A stretch of DNA of 64,000 nucleotides from Fabrea salina. Its lineage: Eukaryota; Ciliophora; Heterotrichea; Heterotrichida; Fabreidae. Of the stretch, positions 21,001 through 28,791 are shown piece by piece. The stretch is from NCBI GenBank assembly GCA_022984795.1, contig JALIHJ010000012.1, forward strand, positions 62,001-126,000. The letters are read 5' to 3'. The notes beneath the pieces are model-generated. The model did no database searches. It saw nothing but the letters and a program-made list of their open reading frames with translations, and was not told the DNA's origin. Numbering within the stretch: the first letter of the stretch is position 1; each line of letters opens with the position of its first letter. The position numbers and the translations under genes were made by a program.

Positions 21001-23530
21001 GCTGGAAACTATGGAGAAGTGTGTGTTTCCTGGAACCAATAGAGCTACCTTTGTGTCTATGCCTAGACTTCCGACAGTGGACATGGCAGCTTCTGTAAGT
21101 TCTTACCTCAAAGACAACAACTTCGAATTGGTAGAAGAAGAGTCCCAATACGAAACTGAAGAAGTCTGTTCTGTGGACGAGTCTGAAGAGGAACTACCCA
21201 ACACCCTTTCTGTGTCCCAAGTTAGGGTTGACTGTGAACGGATCAAAATACAAGGAAGTTACTTTGGAAAGATCTTAGTTAACGACAGCGAAATCCACTT
21301 CCACTCTTCAGGAGAACTCAAGCCTGATTGTGAAGAGTACTTTGGAGGTGCCTTGGAGTTTACCAAGGTAGAAAAAGAGTACGAAAGAATCTGGAACCGG
21401 AGTCAAGTAGAAGAGGTATTTGCCAGGAGGTTCCAGCACCTCCACACTGCTTTTGAAATCTTTTTGAAGGACGGAAAGTCAGTTTTGTTTAACGTGTTCA
21501 ACAAAGGCACAAGGAACCAGATTCTAGGAATAATGAAGAAGTGGAAAGGTTTAGTAGTAGTTTCGGACTTGTCTGAAAAATCTCTGAGAAAGCAAACCCA
21601 AAAGTGGAGAGAAGGCAACTTAAGTAACTTTGAGTACTTGATGATTTTAAACAAGTACTCAAGTCGCTCTTTCAACGACATGGGTCAGTACCCAATCTTT
21701 CCCTGGATAGTTAAAGACTTTAGTTCAGATAAACTCAAACTGGACAACCCCGAGGTCTTCAGAGACCTCAGGTACCCCATAGGCGCTCAAAGTGAAGAAA
21801 ACCGAAGGGAACTCCAAAAGAAGTTTGAAATGTGGAAAGACGATGAAATAGAAGCTTTCCACTACGGGTCACACTACTCAAGTGGAGGAGTGGTTTCACA
21901 CTACTTAGTTAGACTGCCTCCGTTTACTTTCCAAGCTAAGTCTCTCCAAGGCGGGCAGTTCGACGTGCCTGACAGGTTGTTTATGTCTATTGAGGGTGCT
22001 TGGCGGAGCTGTGTGAGTCCGAGTGGAGACGTTAAGGAGCTAGTGCCTGAAATGTTTTACTTACCCGAAATGTTCATCAACTTAAACAGCGAAAACTTCG
22101 GAAAAACCCAGTTTGGACATGTGGTAAACGAAGTGCAACTTCCTGTTTGGGCGAAGTCTCCTTACGACTTCGTGAGGAAGCACAGAAAAGCCTTAGAAAG
22201 CGAGTATGTAAGCAGTAACTTAAACCACTGGATAGACTTGATTTTTGGGTTTAAGCAAAAAGGACAAGAAGCTGAAAAGGCTTTTAACAAGTTTTACTCA
22301 ATTACCTACGAAGAAACAATTAGCACAATAATGAGCAAAGAACAAGACATCATGAGTTTGCACCCCTACATAGAACAAATAGCCCACTTCGGACAAACTC
22401 CTGTTCAACTCTTCAAAAACCCCCACCCCAAACGCAACTCCAAACCCAAAGAAACCCCTACTTTCTTCGAAAGAGCCCAGCAAAAAGAATACGCTGTTGA
22501 AGAAAAACAAAGGAAGTCTTACAAAAACGGAGTAATTGTTGCTATGTTCATCACCTCGCAAAACTTGATTGGAGTTAAAGTAACTGACTCAGGCAAAATT
22601 AACTTGACAATTTGGAAGTTGCGTCAGAAAGAAAGAACTCACCTCAGTGAACAAAAAGAAGTGGAACTTGAAGGAACTAGGTACTTAGACATGAACTGCT
22701 GGAGTGAAGGCAGCCAGTGGAAGTACAATATCCACAAGTCACTTTTGGAAACTTTTGAACAAGGGCCTAACTGCTACGCTTTCTGGCAAGACACCTTTAT
22801 AGTTTCGGGTTTTCACACAGATAACTCTTTTAAGCTCCATAAAACTGACGGGACTCTTCAGTATTCAGTGTACTACCACGCAGCTCTTGTTACAGCTGTT
22901 ACTTGTTGCCAAGACTTGATTTTCACGGGGAGTCTGGACACCTCTATAACAGCCTGGAATTCAGAAAGTTTAAACGCCCGGTCAATCAACCCTTACAAAA
23001 CTTACTTAGGACACAAAGCTAGCATAAGACAAATCGAGGCTTCCCACTCTTACCAAATACTAGTTTCACTTGACTCTGAAGGAGTGGTTCTGTTCCACGA
23101 CGTCCGAAGTGGAGAGTTGCTTAAGAAGCTTCCTGAAGAAAGCTCAGTCCCCCAGATTCTTGCTTTTAGTTCCTATGGAGTAGTAGTGGCCTTTGCCAAC
23201 CAAGCAATTAAAGTTTATAGTGTAAACGCAGAACTGATCCGCAGTGAGTTCAGAACACTTGACACGGACATATCTTGCATGTGCTTTTCAGCTTGTGAAG
23301 AACACTTAATCATAGGAGGAGACAACTGCATAGCATGTTTGGACGTGTTTGAAGAAACTCAGAACCTCCCAGCACACATCCGAGTGGAGTTTACTGTGCG
23401 GGACATCGTGACTTCTCCTACACAAGACTTTTTGGTTGCTTCTTTGCAGAACTCTGAGTTGCTTATGATCGGAGCTTACAACAAGGAACAAAGAGAAACA
23501 GCACAGAGGTTCGTTCAAATCATTGCTTAA
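15074..23530 (+). CDS. Giant PH-BEACH-WD40 protein (2818 aa)
   Basis: BEACH proteins are large scaffolds of vesicle traffic, lysosome size control and selective autophagy (LYST, neurobeachin and ALFY groups). A long helical-repeat region fills the first two thirds. A concanavalin-A-like segment lies at about residues 875-1035 (FMSKKEFSLFLWFYPF). A basic, charged stretch is near 1910-1960. A PH-like domain follows at about 2045-2150 (VRVDCERIKIQGSYFGKI), then the BEACH domain at about 2180-2410, with NFEYLMILNKYSSRSFNDMG, QYPIFPWIV and RDLRYPIGAQ. WD40 repeats close the protein from about 2485. No FYVE domain is seen, which argues against a canonical ALFY. The whole gene is one uninterrupted exon, 8.4 kb long, or has only frame-preserving 15-nt introns that cannot be seen. 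Confidence 0.92.
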   Translation: MAEQKRIPSYGTLNCKLEKLELSGPLWKTISSNSKPLEHDFDDLIKNLELEINSLEAYSCEFPKKFFSFFTNVFLKKLNSTKASIEDSSLPIRSVVERGMSDLVPYMCMLQYLLSKGGMRLEAELNAPVLELLSSFRKRLTLETQLDGNEVVVEFVCISVQTVLSIASCLVAKKQKIDLELEQLTGIPELCTRNSQFEVWCSKPIRYMKKGFINSAFYPKIPCDIALYSVWGIVSLLSQLEAKQGFVSNPLLESFLNNTLSDFILTFLSHSEFINGVDSDCSKNDMEKGLLSLETINCICQLLPKESMAGYYFIENHAEKIKCLFFYSTLLYSNNFLDGNDIVHFIKDSNFLAKFYQETFKLADKTLNKDLERLPVLIFSLIQQPEITKAINYKPPVLQLYTLQFLEVYLKLLSREDQKDSKFLYLKDVGLISLLFSETLFCMSPKPTQESTKLYQHANEKWTNIWKDLTSEPEDVEWVCSSLVNLLKFYNSNIDYSLRMNQWITNQAEEMPQIMKGCIKYGLVQEMLKILANLKKAGRNSDELVMIMTMVNSILKYGNLLEEESVTEIINHLLNEELIDDENITEFCMSSVSIILKNCRKPKPFKNFIAKLDKVDVIPKAIKYFNVIQTTILNSGRKARCQELFVLKAKALEQLSLKLSHFYKPRVYNFNDLGELWASVFENMRILIEDNPRCKKYLSDNINFIEIARKIQNSGNSQSAGCICQNTLENLLFILCETNILSSDNLIVKNPEVIPLVMELIIQENSLHNYHQLVLEIVSDQVNAAHFATNGGVEILLKAFSRPVAPEVAEYLAEFIRRVVPHNISPQELQKLLALVSTPSVSQKELLFKSFCEAVESKSWNSSALTSEKFLMKNYPRVTSYFAFRDSNSYISYEGPDFMSKKEFSLFLWFYPFECEATHFLLEFSNESSEPRQSFEVYIQKGKLLIECTGKRKFTILSSGDVMPMKWNLAGFSIKQSTKLMTKKTETIVFLNNHLLKEPKAQGSTYLPKENFTKLTIGNNRDRAFPFKGKILKVFLCDYYLVDHHFNQISSIPLDKDYCLNPCAIGSDNQLVFNKSILKQFFKSIYFELSPKYYEPHMPHSSAPVCEENVERFNGISAVDSISAIGGLRYFLPAVRQNKAFAHSLLECITYLASGPEFLKIGNEEFFAMLENTLSEVVGVVDKNLLELICGLQDSLKWNQDLMFRSLETLLLSEKIWKNLSEELSCSYLQSLNKFVKKNMWKEDLPYVYKHLNTLNIPKTKEVMPYFLGVFESLFSSLEMDSYRGENSVLKLLILMQREKDPMLAEMLTVLKRHKQEKNSELLKDLLLEIFRERQNEPMIQAEIINILFPENESLTRIQKDKMTHRIQFESSPEKEAKEISDVQTFSFELDMCMGPQVFVESTQAVVDIVLRRTKNCSQSVREVFEGLLETVCKRIKESKDCKEILKNLLQNSRNHEELCIVMLNSSNFPDWILEIYYDDSECRYILDNLVVIVFSKTSKSFNKLRYYFERFLEVFKDFEKVLYLYGQIIRAVENKNGFKNYNLFLNFSGVLEDILSPDILERVTEFDSNTLKHVVLELVGVGRKYNYLFRTQPVLPKFSIQQLCNWHKERPNTCELNYTDMWLREGGFLRIVLKLLFISLQRMPSSKELIEGLKLVLRQGNTHGSYLTITNALKEEWEKGYDDRNTKRYTSIYSGFSGSDNMLYNQEFLCLYVVAECTEIIEGASQNYQRIASFLREFIQDTEADTKIRSVVHSLTSSELKSFQELLANFQSHFHSTSRSFAMLEGRCVFKKLVEEEANESSLERRHFIGEIYSENDLLHTLSQFKETVGNMCNKLKSVINDNELFAKLLIGDSFTDPENKLWVQKVHFYLLAYTSMKMNFIWRAVSNHRLPFMQSRNRPRRKFSEELNFRQKKDELFESFKQDDERRKRKQTCWKQKFQEFLKTYQKEKNILLRQEPLSLKLRPRIDSKHRMPLLETMEKCVFPGTNRATFVSMPRLPTVDMAASVSSYLKDNNFELVEEESQYETEEVCSVDESEEELPNTLSVSQVRVDCERIKIQGSYFGKILVNDSEIHFHSSGELKPDCEEYFGGALEFTKVEKEYERIWNRSQVEEVFARRFQHLHTAFEIFLKDGKSVLFNVFNKGTRNQILGIMKKWKGLVVVSDLSEKSLRKQTQKWREGNLSNFEYLMILNKYSSRSFNDMGQYPIFPWIVKDFSSDKLKLDNPEVFRDLRYPIGAQSEENRRELQKKFEMWKDDEIEAFHYGSHYSSGGVVSHYLVRLPPFTFQAKSLQGGQFDVPDRLFMSIEGAWRSCVSPSGDVKELVPEMFYLPEMFINLNSENFGKTQFGHVVNEVQLPVWAKSPYDFVRKHRKALESEYVSSNLNHWIDLIFGFKQKGQEAEKAFNKFYSITYEETISTIMSKEQDIMSLHPYIEQIAHFGQTPVQLFKNPHPKRNSKPKETPTFFERAQQKEYAVEEKQRKSYKNGVIVAMFITSQNLIGVKVTDSGKINLTIWKLRQKERTHLSEQKEVELEGTRYLDMNCWSEGSQWKYNIHKSLLETFEQGPNCYAFWQDTFIVSGFHTDNSFKLHKTDGTLQYSVYYHAALVTAVTCCQDLIFTGSLDTSITAWNSESLNARSINPYKTYLGHKASIRQIEASHSYQILVSLDSEGVVLFHDVRSGELLKKLPEESSVPQILAFSSYGVVVAFANQAIKVYSVNAELIRSEFRTLDTDISCMCFSACEEHLIIGGDNCIACLDVFEETQNLPAHIRVEFTVRDIVTSPTQDFLVASLQNSELLMIGAYNKEQRETAQRFVQIIA

Positions 23531-23553
23531 CTAAGAATTTAAATTCATAAGAA

Positions 23554-25545
23554 ATGGAGTGCCCATCATGTTTATTTGAATTTGAAGAGCCAAGTAAAGT
23601 TCCTAGGATACTTACTTGTTGTGGACAGAGTGTGTGCGAAGAGTGCATATCTTCACTTATAGACTCAGACTCACTTACTTGTCCAGGTTGCGGAAAAGCA
23701 TCTCCTGGTTCCTCAGTTACTTCGTTCCCAACTAACTTAGCTTTGCTCCAACTGAAGAAAACTTCTTCTTCTTCTAGTTGCAAAATCCACAACAAGGCCA
23801 TTGAAGCTTTTTGTGCCACAGACAAAAAGTTGCTCTGTGTAAGTTGCATACTCGACCAGGGTCACAAAACCCACGACATCCTTTCAATGCCCAAAGCAGC
23901 TGCCAAGCACAGAGAAGTCCTTAACACTCTACTGAACAACGCTTACCAGAACGAAAACCTCCTGCTCAAAGGAGAGGTTGAAATTGACTCTCAAATCAAA
24001 ACTGTGCAGGATCAGTTTTCCAAGATCATAGAGGAGTTCGGGTCTATGTACGAAGCTTTGAGGGAAGGCATCAACCTCAGAGAAAGCGAAATGGTACTGA
24101 AGCTTTCTCAGTGCAGAGACGAAGAGATCAAAAGCCTAGAGTCCAAAAGAACCCAGCAAGTCCAAGGCTTGAAGGCCATTGACGAGTTCAAAGCCAAAAT
24201 ACAAAACATCGAAAACGAAAGTGAGCTGCTTATAATCAACAACTTTGCAGAAAGGGAATCCCTAGGCAAAAAAGCCTGTGCTAAAGTGCAGTTGCCTGAG
24301 AAGACTGATACTTTTTCGGGTTTCAGCAAAGAAATAGAAGCTAGTTACTTTTGGAAGCTAGTTAAACAAACCTTTTCGTGCGTTCCCAAAGCAAGACCTG
24401 TGAAGCAAACCAATAACGAAGAACAAGTTCCTTTAGCTTTAGCTAACGCTGCGTTTTCTAAAGACCTGCGCAGCTCCAGACTTGACAAAAAGCCCTTGAA
24501 AAACTCTAAAGGTGACCTTAGAAAGTCCAATACACTCAAAGCCACTGTACAGCCTGCCAAACAAAGAGCTCCTCGAGTTGTAAAGAAAACCCTCACTCTC
24601 AACAAAGAAGAGTACGAAGAAGCCCGCCACGAAAGCGACGACGAGCTCAGTCTCAGGTCCTTCGACTTAGCTTCTCTGTGCAGAGCTCCTGAAGCTTTTA
24701 TTTACACATTTGGAGGGTTTTCCGACAAAAGCTTAACAAGCATTGAAAGGTACGACTGCGGAACAGACAAGTGGGAGTTGCTGGGAGATATTCCTGCCCC
24801 AAGAACTCAGTTTGGAGTGCTGCAGCACTCAGAAGATATACTGCTGATTGGTGGCAAACAAGCAAACAAAAGAACAGCTTTTTCCGAAGTTTACTGTAGA
24901 GCAGACAACTCTTGGAAACCAGGAAATATCAACTTGCCTACTGCTCGAAGTGGATTTGGGCACGTTAAAATCGCTGACGACTTTTACTTCATAGGCGGGA
25001 GTGACGGGATACCCCTTAAGACCTTTGAAATGTGGAACGGAGACTGGAACGAACTGCCTTCTTTGAAAAACAGAAGGGACGAACTAGGAGCTGCAGTAGG
25101 ACCTGACTTAAACATTTACGCTATAGGAGGCTATGGAGGACCTGACATGAGCTGTTTGAAGTCAGCTGAAAGGTTCAACTTAGAAACCAACTCTTGGGAA
25201 GTAATTGCAGAGATGAGCACGCCTAAAAGGTCCCTGTCGTGCGTCACGCTTCCAGATGGGATCTATTCTATTGGGGGTTACGACGGAAGTAAGTACCTCA
25301 GGAGTTTAGAAAAGTACGACATTCGTACTGGCAAGTGGGTGAGTTTAGCCCCGATGAAGCACGCTAGGTGTACTTTTAGTGCAGTGGCCTCTGCAGACTG
25401 CCAGTTCATTTACGCCATTGGAGGGTTCAACGGGTCTGCAATCTGCAGTGTGGAAAGGTACTCAATTGTAGAAGACAAGTGGACGGAGCTTCCTAGTCTC
25501 AACGAGTCCCGCTTTATGCACAACAGCATTCTTTTCAGTGATTAA
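23554..25545 (+). CDS. RING/B-box/coiled-coil/Kelch protein (TRIM-Kelch like)
   Basis: The 663-residue protein starts with a RING-type zinc-binding motif (CPSC...CCGQSVCEEC...CPGC). Its usual metal-binding histidine position holds glutamine (CGQ in place of CGH), so ligase activity is uncertain. A B-box follows at about residues 75-115 (CKIHNKAIEAFC, LLCVSC, HKTH), then a coiled coil to about 260, a basic linker, and six Kelch-type beta-propeller blades from about 385 to 660 (IYTFGGFSDKSLTSIERYD; IYSIGGYDGSKYLRSLEKYD). The layout resembles TRIM proteins with a propeller replacing the SPRY domain. Likely a ubiquitin-ligase scaffold or cytoskeletal adaptor. Its stop is 8 bp from the stop of the next, convergent gene. 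Confidence 0.88.
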   Translation: MECPSCLFEFEEPSKVPRILTCCGQSVCEECISSLIDSDSLTCPGCGKASPGSSVTSFPTNLALLQLKKTSSSSSCKIHNKAIEAFCATDKKLLCVSCILDQGHKTHDILSMPKAAAKHREVLNTLLNNAYQNENLLLKGEVEIDSQIKTVQDQFSKIIEEFGSMYEALREGINLRESEMVLKLSQCRDEEIKSLESKRTQQVQGLKAIDEFKAKIQNIENESELLIINNFAERESLGKKACAKVQLPEKTDTFSGFSKEIEASYFWKLVKQTFSCVPKARPVKQTNNEEQVPLALANAAFSKDLRSSRLDKKPLKNSKGDLRKSNTLKATVQPAKQRAPRVVKKTLTLNKEEYEEARHESDDELSLRSFDLASLCRAPEAFIYTFGGFSDKSLTSIERYDCGTDKWELLGDIPAPRTQFGVLQHSEDILLIGGKQANKRTAFSEVYCRADNSWKPGNINLPTARSGFGHVKIADDFYFIGGSDGIPLKTFEMWNGDWNELPSLKNRRDELGAAVGPDLNIYAIGGYGGPDMSCLKSAERFNLETNSWEVIAEMSTPKRSLSCVTLPDGIYSIGGYDGSKYLRSLEKYDIRTGKWVSLAPMKHARCTFSAVASADCQFIYAIGGFNGSAICSVERYSIVEDKWTELPSLNESRFMHNSILFSD

Positions 25546-25553
25546 TATATCAG

Positions 25554-26588
25554 TTACTTTTTAGACTTTTTCTTGCCTTTTTTCTTGGACTTTTTGGATT
25601 TTTTAGACTTGCTTTTGAAGAAAGGGTTCTTCAGCAAGAGTTCTCCTCCTCGAGGCAAGTCTGTAGGCATCAAGCTTAAGGAAAAAGGAGGTTCGTAGGA
25701 AACTAAGCCTGTTTCAATCACAGAAATAGGACAGTTAATCTCTTGAGAAGCTAGTCGGTCTTTGATTTGTTGGACTTCACTGATCCTTTTGTTTCTGGTG
25801 CTCGAAAGTGGAGTAGTAAGCTCTGAAGTTCTTCTAAAAGGACTGTTTGACCTTCCTTTTAGTAGCGAAGGCATGGTTTGGTTTAGGTCTTGAGTTTGGA
25901 AGTTGTCGTAGCCAGAATTTCTGAGGTCATACACGTTCGAGGCGTTTGTGAAGCTTAAGCCAGAACTTTCAGGTTTCTGGCTGAACTTAAGAGGGTATTC
26001 GTACTTTTTGTTGAGTTCTTCTTGGTCTCTTGACTTTCTTTGTCCCCACTCGCTGACTGTTTGTCTGTGTCTAGGCTGGTTTGAAAAGTTGTTTGGTGCG
26101 AAGGCAGAGCGCTTCCTAAGAGGACTTGGAATCACTGGAGAAGGAGTGTACCTCGGAGAAGTTTTTTCTGTGTTTTGTGCAAAACTGTCTGTTAAGTGAG
26201 GCGTGAAGGAAATGTTTTTGGGTTGGAAGGATACCCCTTTTTGGAAGTTAGCGTTTAGTGAAGGAAGAGCTTTTCTAGGAGCTACTTTGGCCTGGAACCA
26301 GGCGTGTACCTTGTGGATTAACTGCTCTTGTGCAGAGCGGTCTTCAGTGTAAGTGATTTCTTTGATTAAAGACAAAAGCGAAGAGTATACCATGCGTTTC
26401 CAGCGGAAGGATTTGTCTGGGTTGAATGTTTGTTTTTTGAGGGGTTTTTGTAAGTCCCAGTAAATTTGGTCTAAGCCAGATTTAAGTTCTTTAAACTTAT
26501 AGTTCCTTTCAAGTCTTTCGTGGTCTATAATGCTGGCCCTTTTAGTGCCCAACTGCTTTTTTTGGTAATATTCGTTTGAGTTGTCCAT
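25554..26588 (-). CDS. Unknown protein with Lys/Ser-rich C-terminus (344 aa)
   Basis: No family was recognised. The N-terminal third is helical and charged (LERNYKFKELKSGLDQIYWDL). The middle is low complexity, rich in Ser, Pro and Asn with basic patches such as PRYTPSPVIPSPLRKR, resembling kinase-regulated disordered regions. A short ordered-looking stretch occurs near residues 265-315 (VQQIKDRLASQEINCPISVIE). The tail is an almost pure Lys/Ser run after residue 322, likely a nuclear, nucleolar or microtubule-binding signal. It is tandem with the anoctamin gene, 9 bp away. Confidence 0.75.
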   Translation of the reverse strand: MDNSNEYYQKKQLGTKRASIIDHERLERNYKFKELKSGLDQIYWDLQKPLKKQTFNPDKSFRWKRMVYSSLLSLIKEITYTEDRSAQEQLIHKVHAWFQAKVAPRKALPSLNANFQKGVSFQPKNISFTPHLTDSFAQNTEKTSPRYTPSPVIPSPLRKRSAFAPNNFSNQPRHRQTVSEWGQRKSRDQEELNKKYEYPLKFSQKPESSGLSFTNASNVYDLRNSGYDNFQTQDLNQTMPSLLKGRSNSPFRRTSELTTPLSSTRNKRISEVQQIKDRLASQEINCPISVIETGLVSYEPPFSLSLMPTDLPRGGELLLKNPFFKSKSKKSKKSKKKGKKKSKK

Positions 26589-26597
26589 TTTAATTAA

Positions 26598-28787
26598 TTA
26601 TTCGATGTATTGAATTTCCTCAGGTTTCAAAAGGAACTCTTTTCCGAAGCTGAGTTTTTGAGAAGTTTGGTCTTCAGAGTTACTGAATACCTTGTAAACC
26701 TTTTCCTTGACTATTCTTTCACTCCACTTCAGTCCGTCTTCAACTACTTCAGGCACGTCTTTAATGACAACTGAGATCACAAACTTGCCTAAGACAAGTA
26801 TATGCTCAAGTGCCATAAAGATAATCCACTGAGTTAGGGTGTCACAAAAGTCAAAGATTCCTGAAGTAAATATAATCAGCCCTGCGTTAGTTATTGCTCC
26901 AAAGTATGACACTGTCAGTAGGATTTGTTTCCAGACTCCAATGTTTTCAGCTTTGTAGGGAAAAGGCCTTTTGGTCAAGTTGCAAAGTTTCCAGGCATCT
27001 ACTCTGACCTCAAGAGTTGTTTCTATCAAAGCCAAAAAAGGCACTAAAGGAAAAGCTGCTCCAAAAAGCAACACATATCCAAACTGAATAGCCATTTCCA
27101 TATAGTCATCAAAAGGTGACTCGTAGTCTTCACATTTAGCTTGCTCCTCAACCTCTCCCATGTGCTCCCTGATGGAAGGATCTTCTTGAGTCATCTTTTG
27201 GATCTTTTTCCTTTCTTTGCGTGCTTCAAGCCACTGTTTAACCCAAGGAAGACCTAACTCAACAACGTTCAAAACAAGGTTAACTATAAAAATGGACCCT
27301 AGCTGAAGACTCAGTTCTGAAAAGCAATCGTCGTTCTTACACCCTTCTATGTCGCCTTTGAAAAAAGCTATGTAAAACAAAGACGCGTAGGAGTTGACAA
27401 ACTTGAACAAAAATAGTTTAACTGCAAGATTGTCGTTGTACTGAGTTTCTGTTTCGTGGTTTTCCCAGTCGTTCATTTTCTGTGCAATCATTCCATACAG
27501 AATGTTCATGATTCGAATCTGAACAGCATTGATCACACCACAGAGCAAAGGTCCATAACTAGTGTGCTTAACTATCGATCTGTAAAAAAAGATTGCTGCC
27601 ACTGCTGCCAGCACCACGCACACAAACAACACTGCAACAGTGTAACTTATAGTTTTCCTCAGTCTGTAGAGAAAAGAACTTTCCCTTTTCTTTTTGATTT
27701 TGCCTGTAATTTCGTCCTTTTCGTACACACCTTGGAACTCTCCTCTTTGTTCTTCGACTTTGTGGAAGTGAGTAGTTCCGTACTTCCAGGACAACTCTGA
27801 CTCTCTTTGCACCCACTTCTGGTCAAACATTGATGCCCACAAAGACATAAACACTGCAAAGCAAACAGTTAGAATCTGGATACTGCTGACTTCGTACGGG
27901 TTCTGTTCAACAACTAAATCCAGAATAAATATTGCGAGTCCTATGACTCCTGCGTAGAGCATGAAGCTATTGTACGTTTTCATCCAGGCAAAGTAAAAGG
28001 CTACCTTTTCTCCGAAGTACTTAGCTATTTCGTCTATTGGCTGTGTCTTCACAAGGGCTCCTAGCCTTCCCCACTCAGACTTGAAGTAACTCAGTTTGGC
28101 TTTGTCGTGCAGACAGTAGTGGTGCAGCAGCAGTTTGGAGTCCTTCATGGAGTTAAGGTCTAGTTTGCTTTTAACAAACCCCAGAAACAGTCGGATTTTG
28201 TCGTTACTGGTGAAGAGAGAACCTCCTTTGGAAACTTCATTGTCGTTTTCATCGTAGTGTTTGTAGAGTTCTGAGTCAGTTGACTCCAAAGGCGCATAAG
28301 GAGCAACTGCTTTGAAGGGGAACTTAGACACTTCTTGGGCTGACTCTCGACTCCTTAGTTGGAGTGTGTATCTTTCGTTGACAGCTGTTTTGCGGAGCCA
28401 CTCTTCCTTAGCGTAGACGTGCATAAACACTTCATCCTTGTCTCTAGACAACACCAGTTTCATTCCGAATCCCCAGTAACTGAACTTCCACTTAAGTGCA
28501 GCTATTGTTGTTTCGATGAACACCTTGTTAGTCACAGTTTCTTGAGAACCTTCAGACAACCACTCTACAGACTCCAGAGCAGCCAGGATTTTCTGGGCTT
28601 TGGTGTCTTGTTCTTCCAACTTGAATGCTCTCAGTAGTTCCTTTCTGGCCTTTTCAACAGGCAACTCTGCTGCCAGGAACTCTGAGTTCTCAGGGTGAGT
28701 GTCAAAGGGGTTGGGAAACACAAAGCAGTACAAAGGAGTATCTGGTGACACAGTCTGGTGTGTAAGAGGAATTTCAAGACTGGACAT
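26598..28787 (-). CDS. Anoctamin (TMEM16) family channel or scramblase
   Basis: Eight-to-ten-segment membrane protein of the anoctamin family, which forms calcium-activated chloride channels or lipid scramblases. The protein is 729 residues from the ATG at 28787 (MSSLEIPLTHQ). The frame is open upstream of it, but that part is antisense to the MORN gene and has no anoctamin similarity. The membrane region starts near residue 270 with VAFYFAWMKTYNSFMLYAGVIGL. Family hallmarks follow: IMNILYGMIAQKMNDWENHETETQYNDNL (split here: IMNILYGMIAQ, NDWENHETETQYND), FKFVNSYASLFYIAFFKG, and EMAIQFGYVLLFGAAFPLVPFLAL. Acidic residues for calcium binding are plausible in the last segments. The ATG is only 4 bp from that of the divergent MORN gene. 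Confidence 0.92.
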   Translation of the reverse strand: MSSLEIPLTHQTVSPDTPLYCFVFPNPFDTHPENSEFLAAELPVEKARKELLRAFKLEEQDTKAQKILAALESVEWLSEGSQETVTNKVFIETTIAALKWKFSYWGFGMKLVLSRDKDEVFMHVYAKEEWLRKTAVNERYTLQLRSRESAQEVSKFPFKAVAPYAPLESTDSELYKHYDENDNEVSKGGSLFTSNDKIRLFLGFVKSKLDLNSMKDSKLLLHHYCLHDKAKLSYFKSEWGRLGALVKTQPIDEIAKYFGEKVAFYFAWMKTYNSFMLYAGVIGLAIFILDLVVEQNPYEVSSIQILTVCFAVFMSLWASMFDQKWVQRESELSWKYGTTHFHKVEEQRGEFQGVYEKDEITGKIKKKRESSFLYRLRKTISYTVAVLFVCVVLAAVAAIFFYRSIVKHTSYGPLLCGVINAVQIRIMNILYGMIAQKMNDWENHETETQYNDNLAVKLFLFKFVNSYASLFYIAFFKGDIEGCKNDDCFSELSLQLGSIFIVNLVLNVVELGLPWVKQWLEARKERKKIQKMTQEDPSIREHMGEVEEQAKCEDYESPFDDYMEMAIQFGYVLLFGAAFPLVPFLALIETTLEVRVDAWKLCNLTKRPFPYKAENIGVWKQILLTVSYFGAITNAGLIIFTSGIFDFCDTLTQWIIFMALEHILVLGKFVISVVIKDVPEVVEDGLKWSERIVKEKVYKVFSNSEDQTSQKLSFGKEFLLKPEEIQYIE

Positions 28788-28791
28788 ATTT

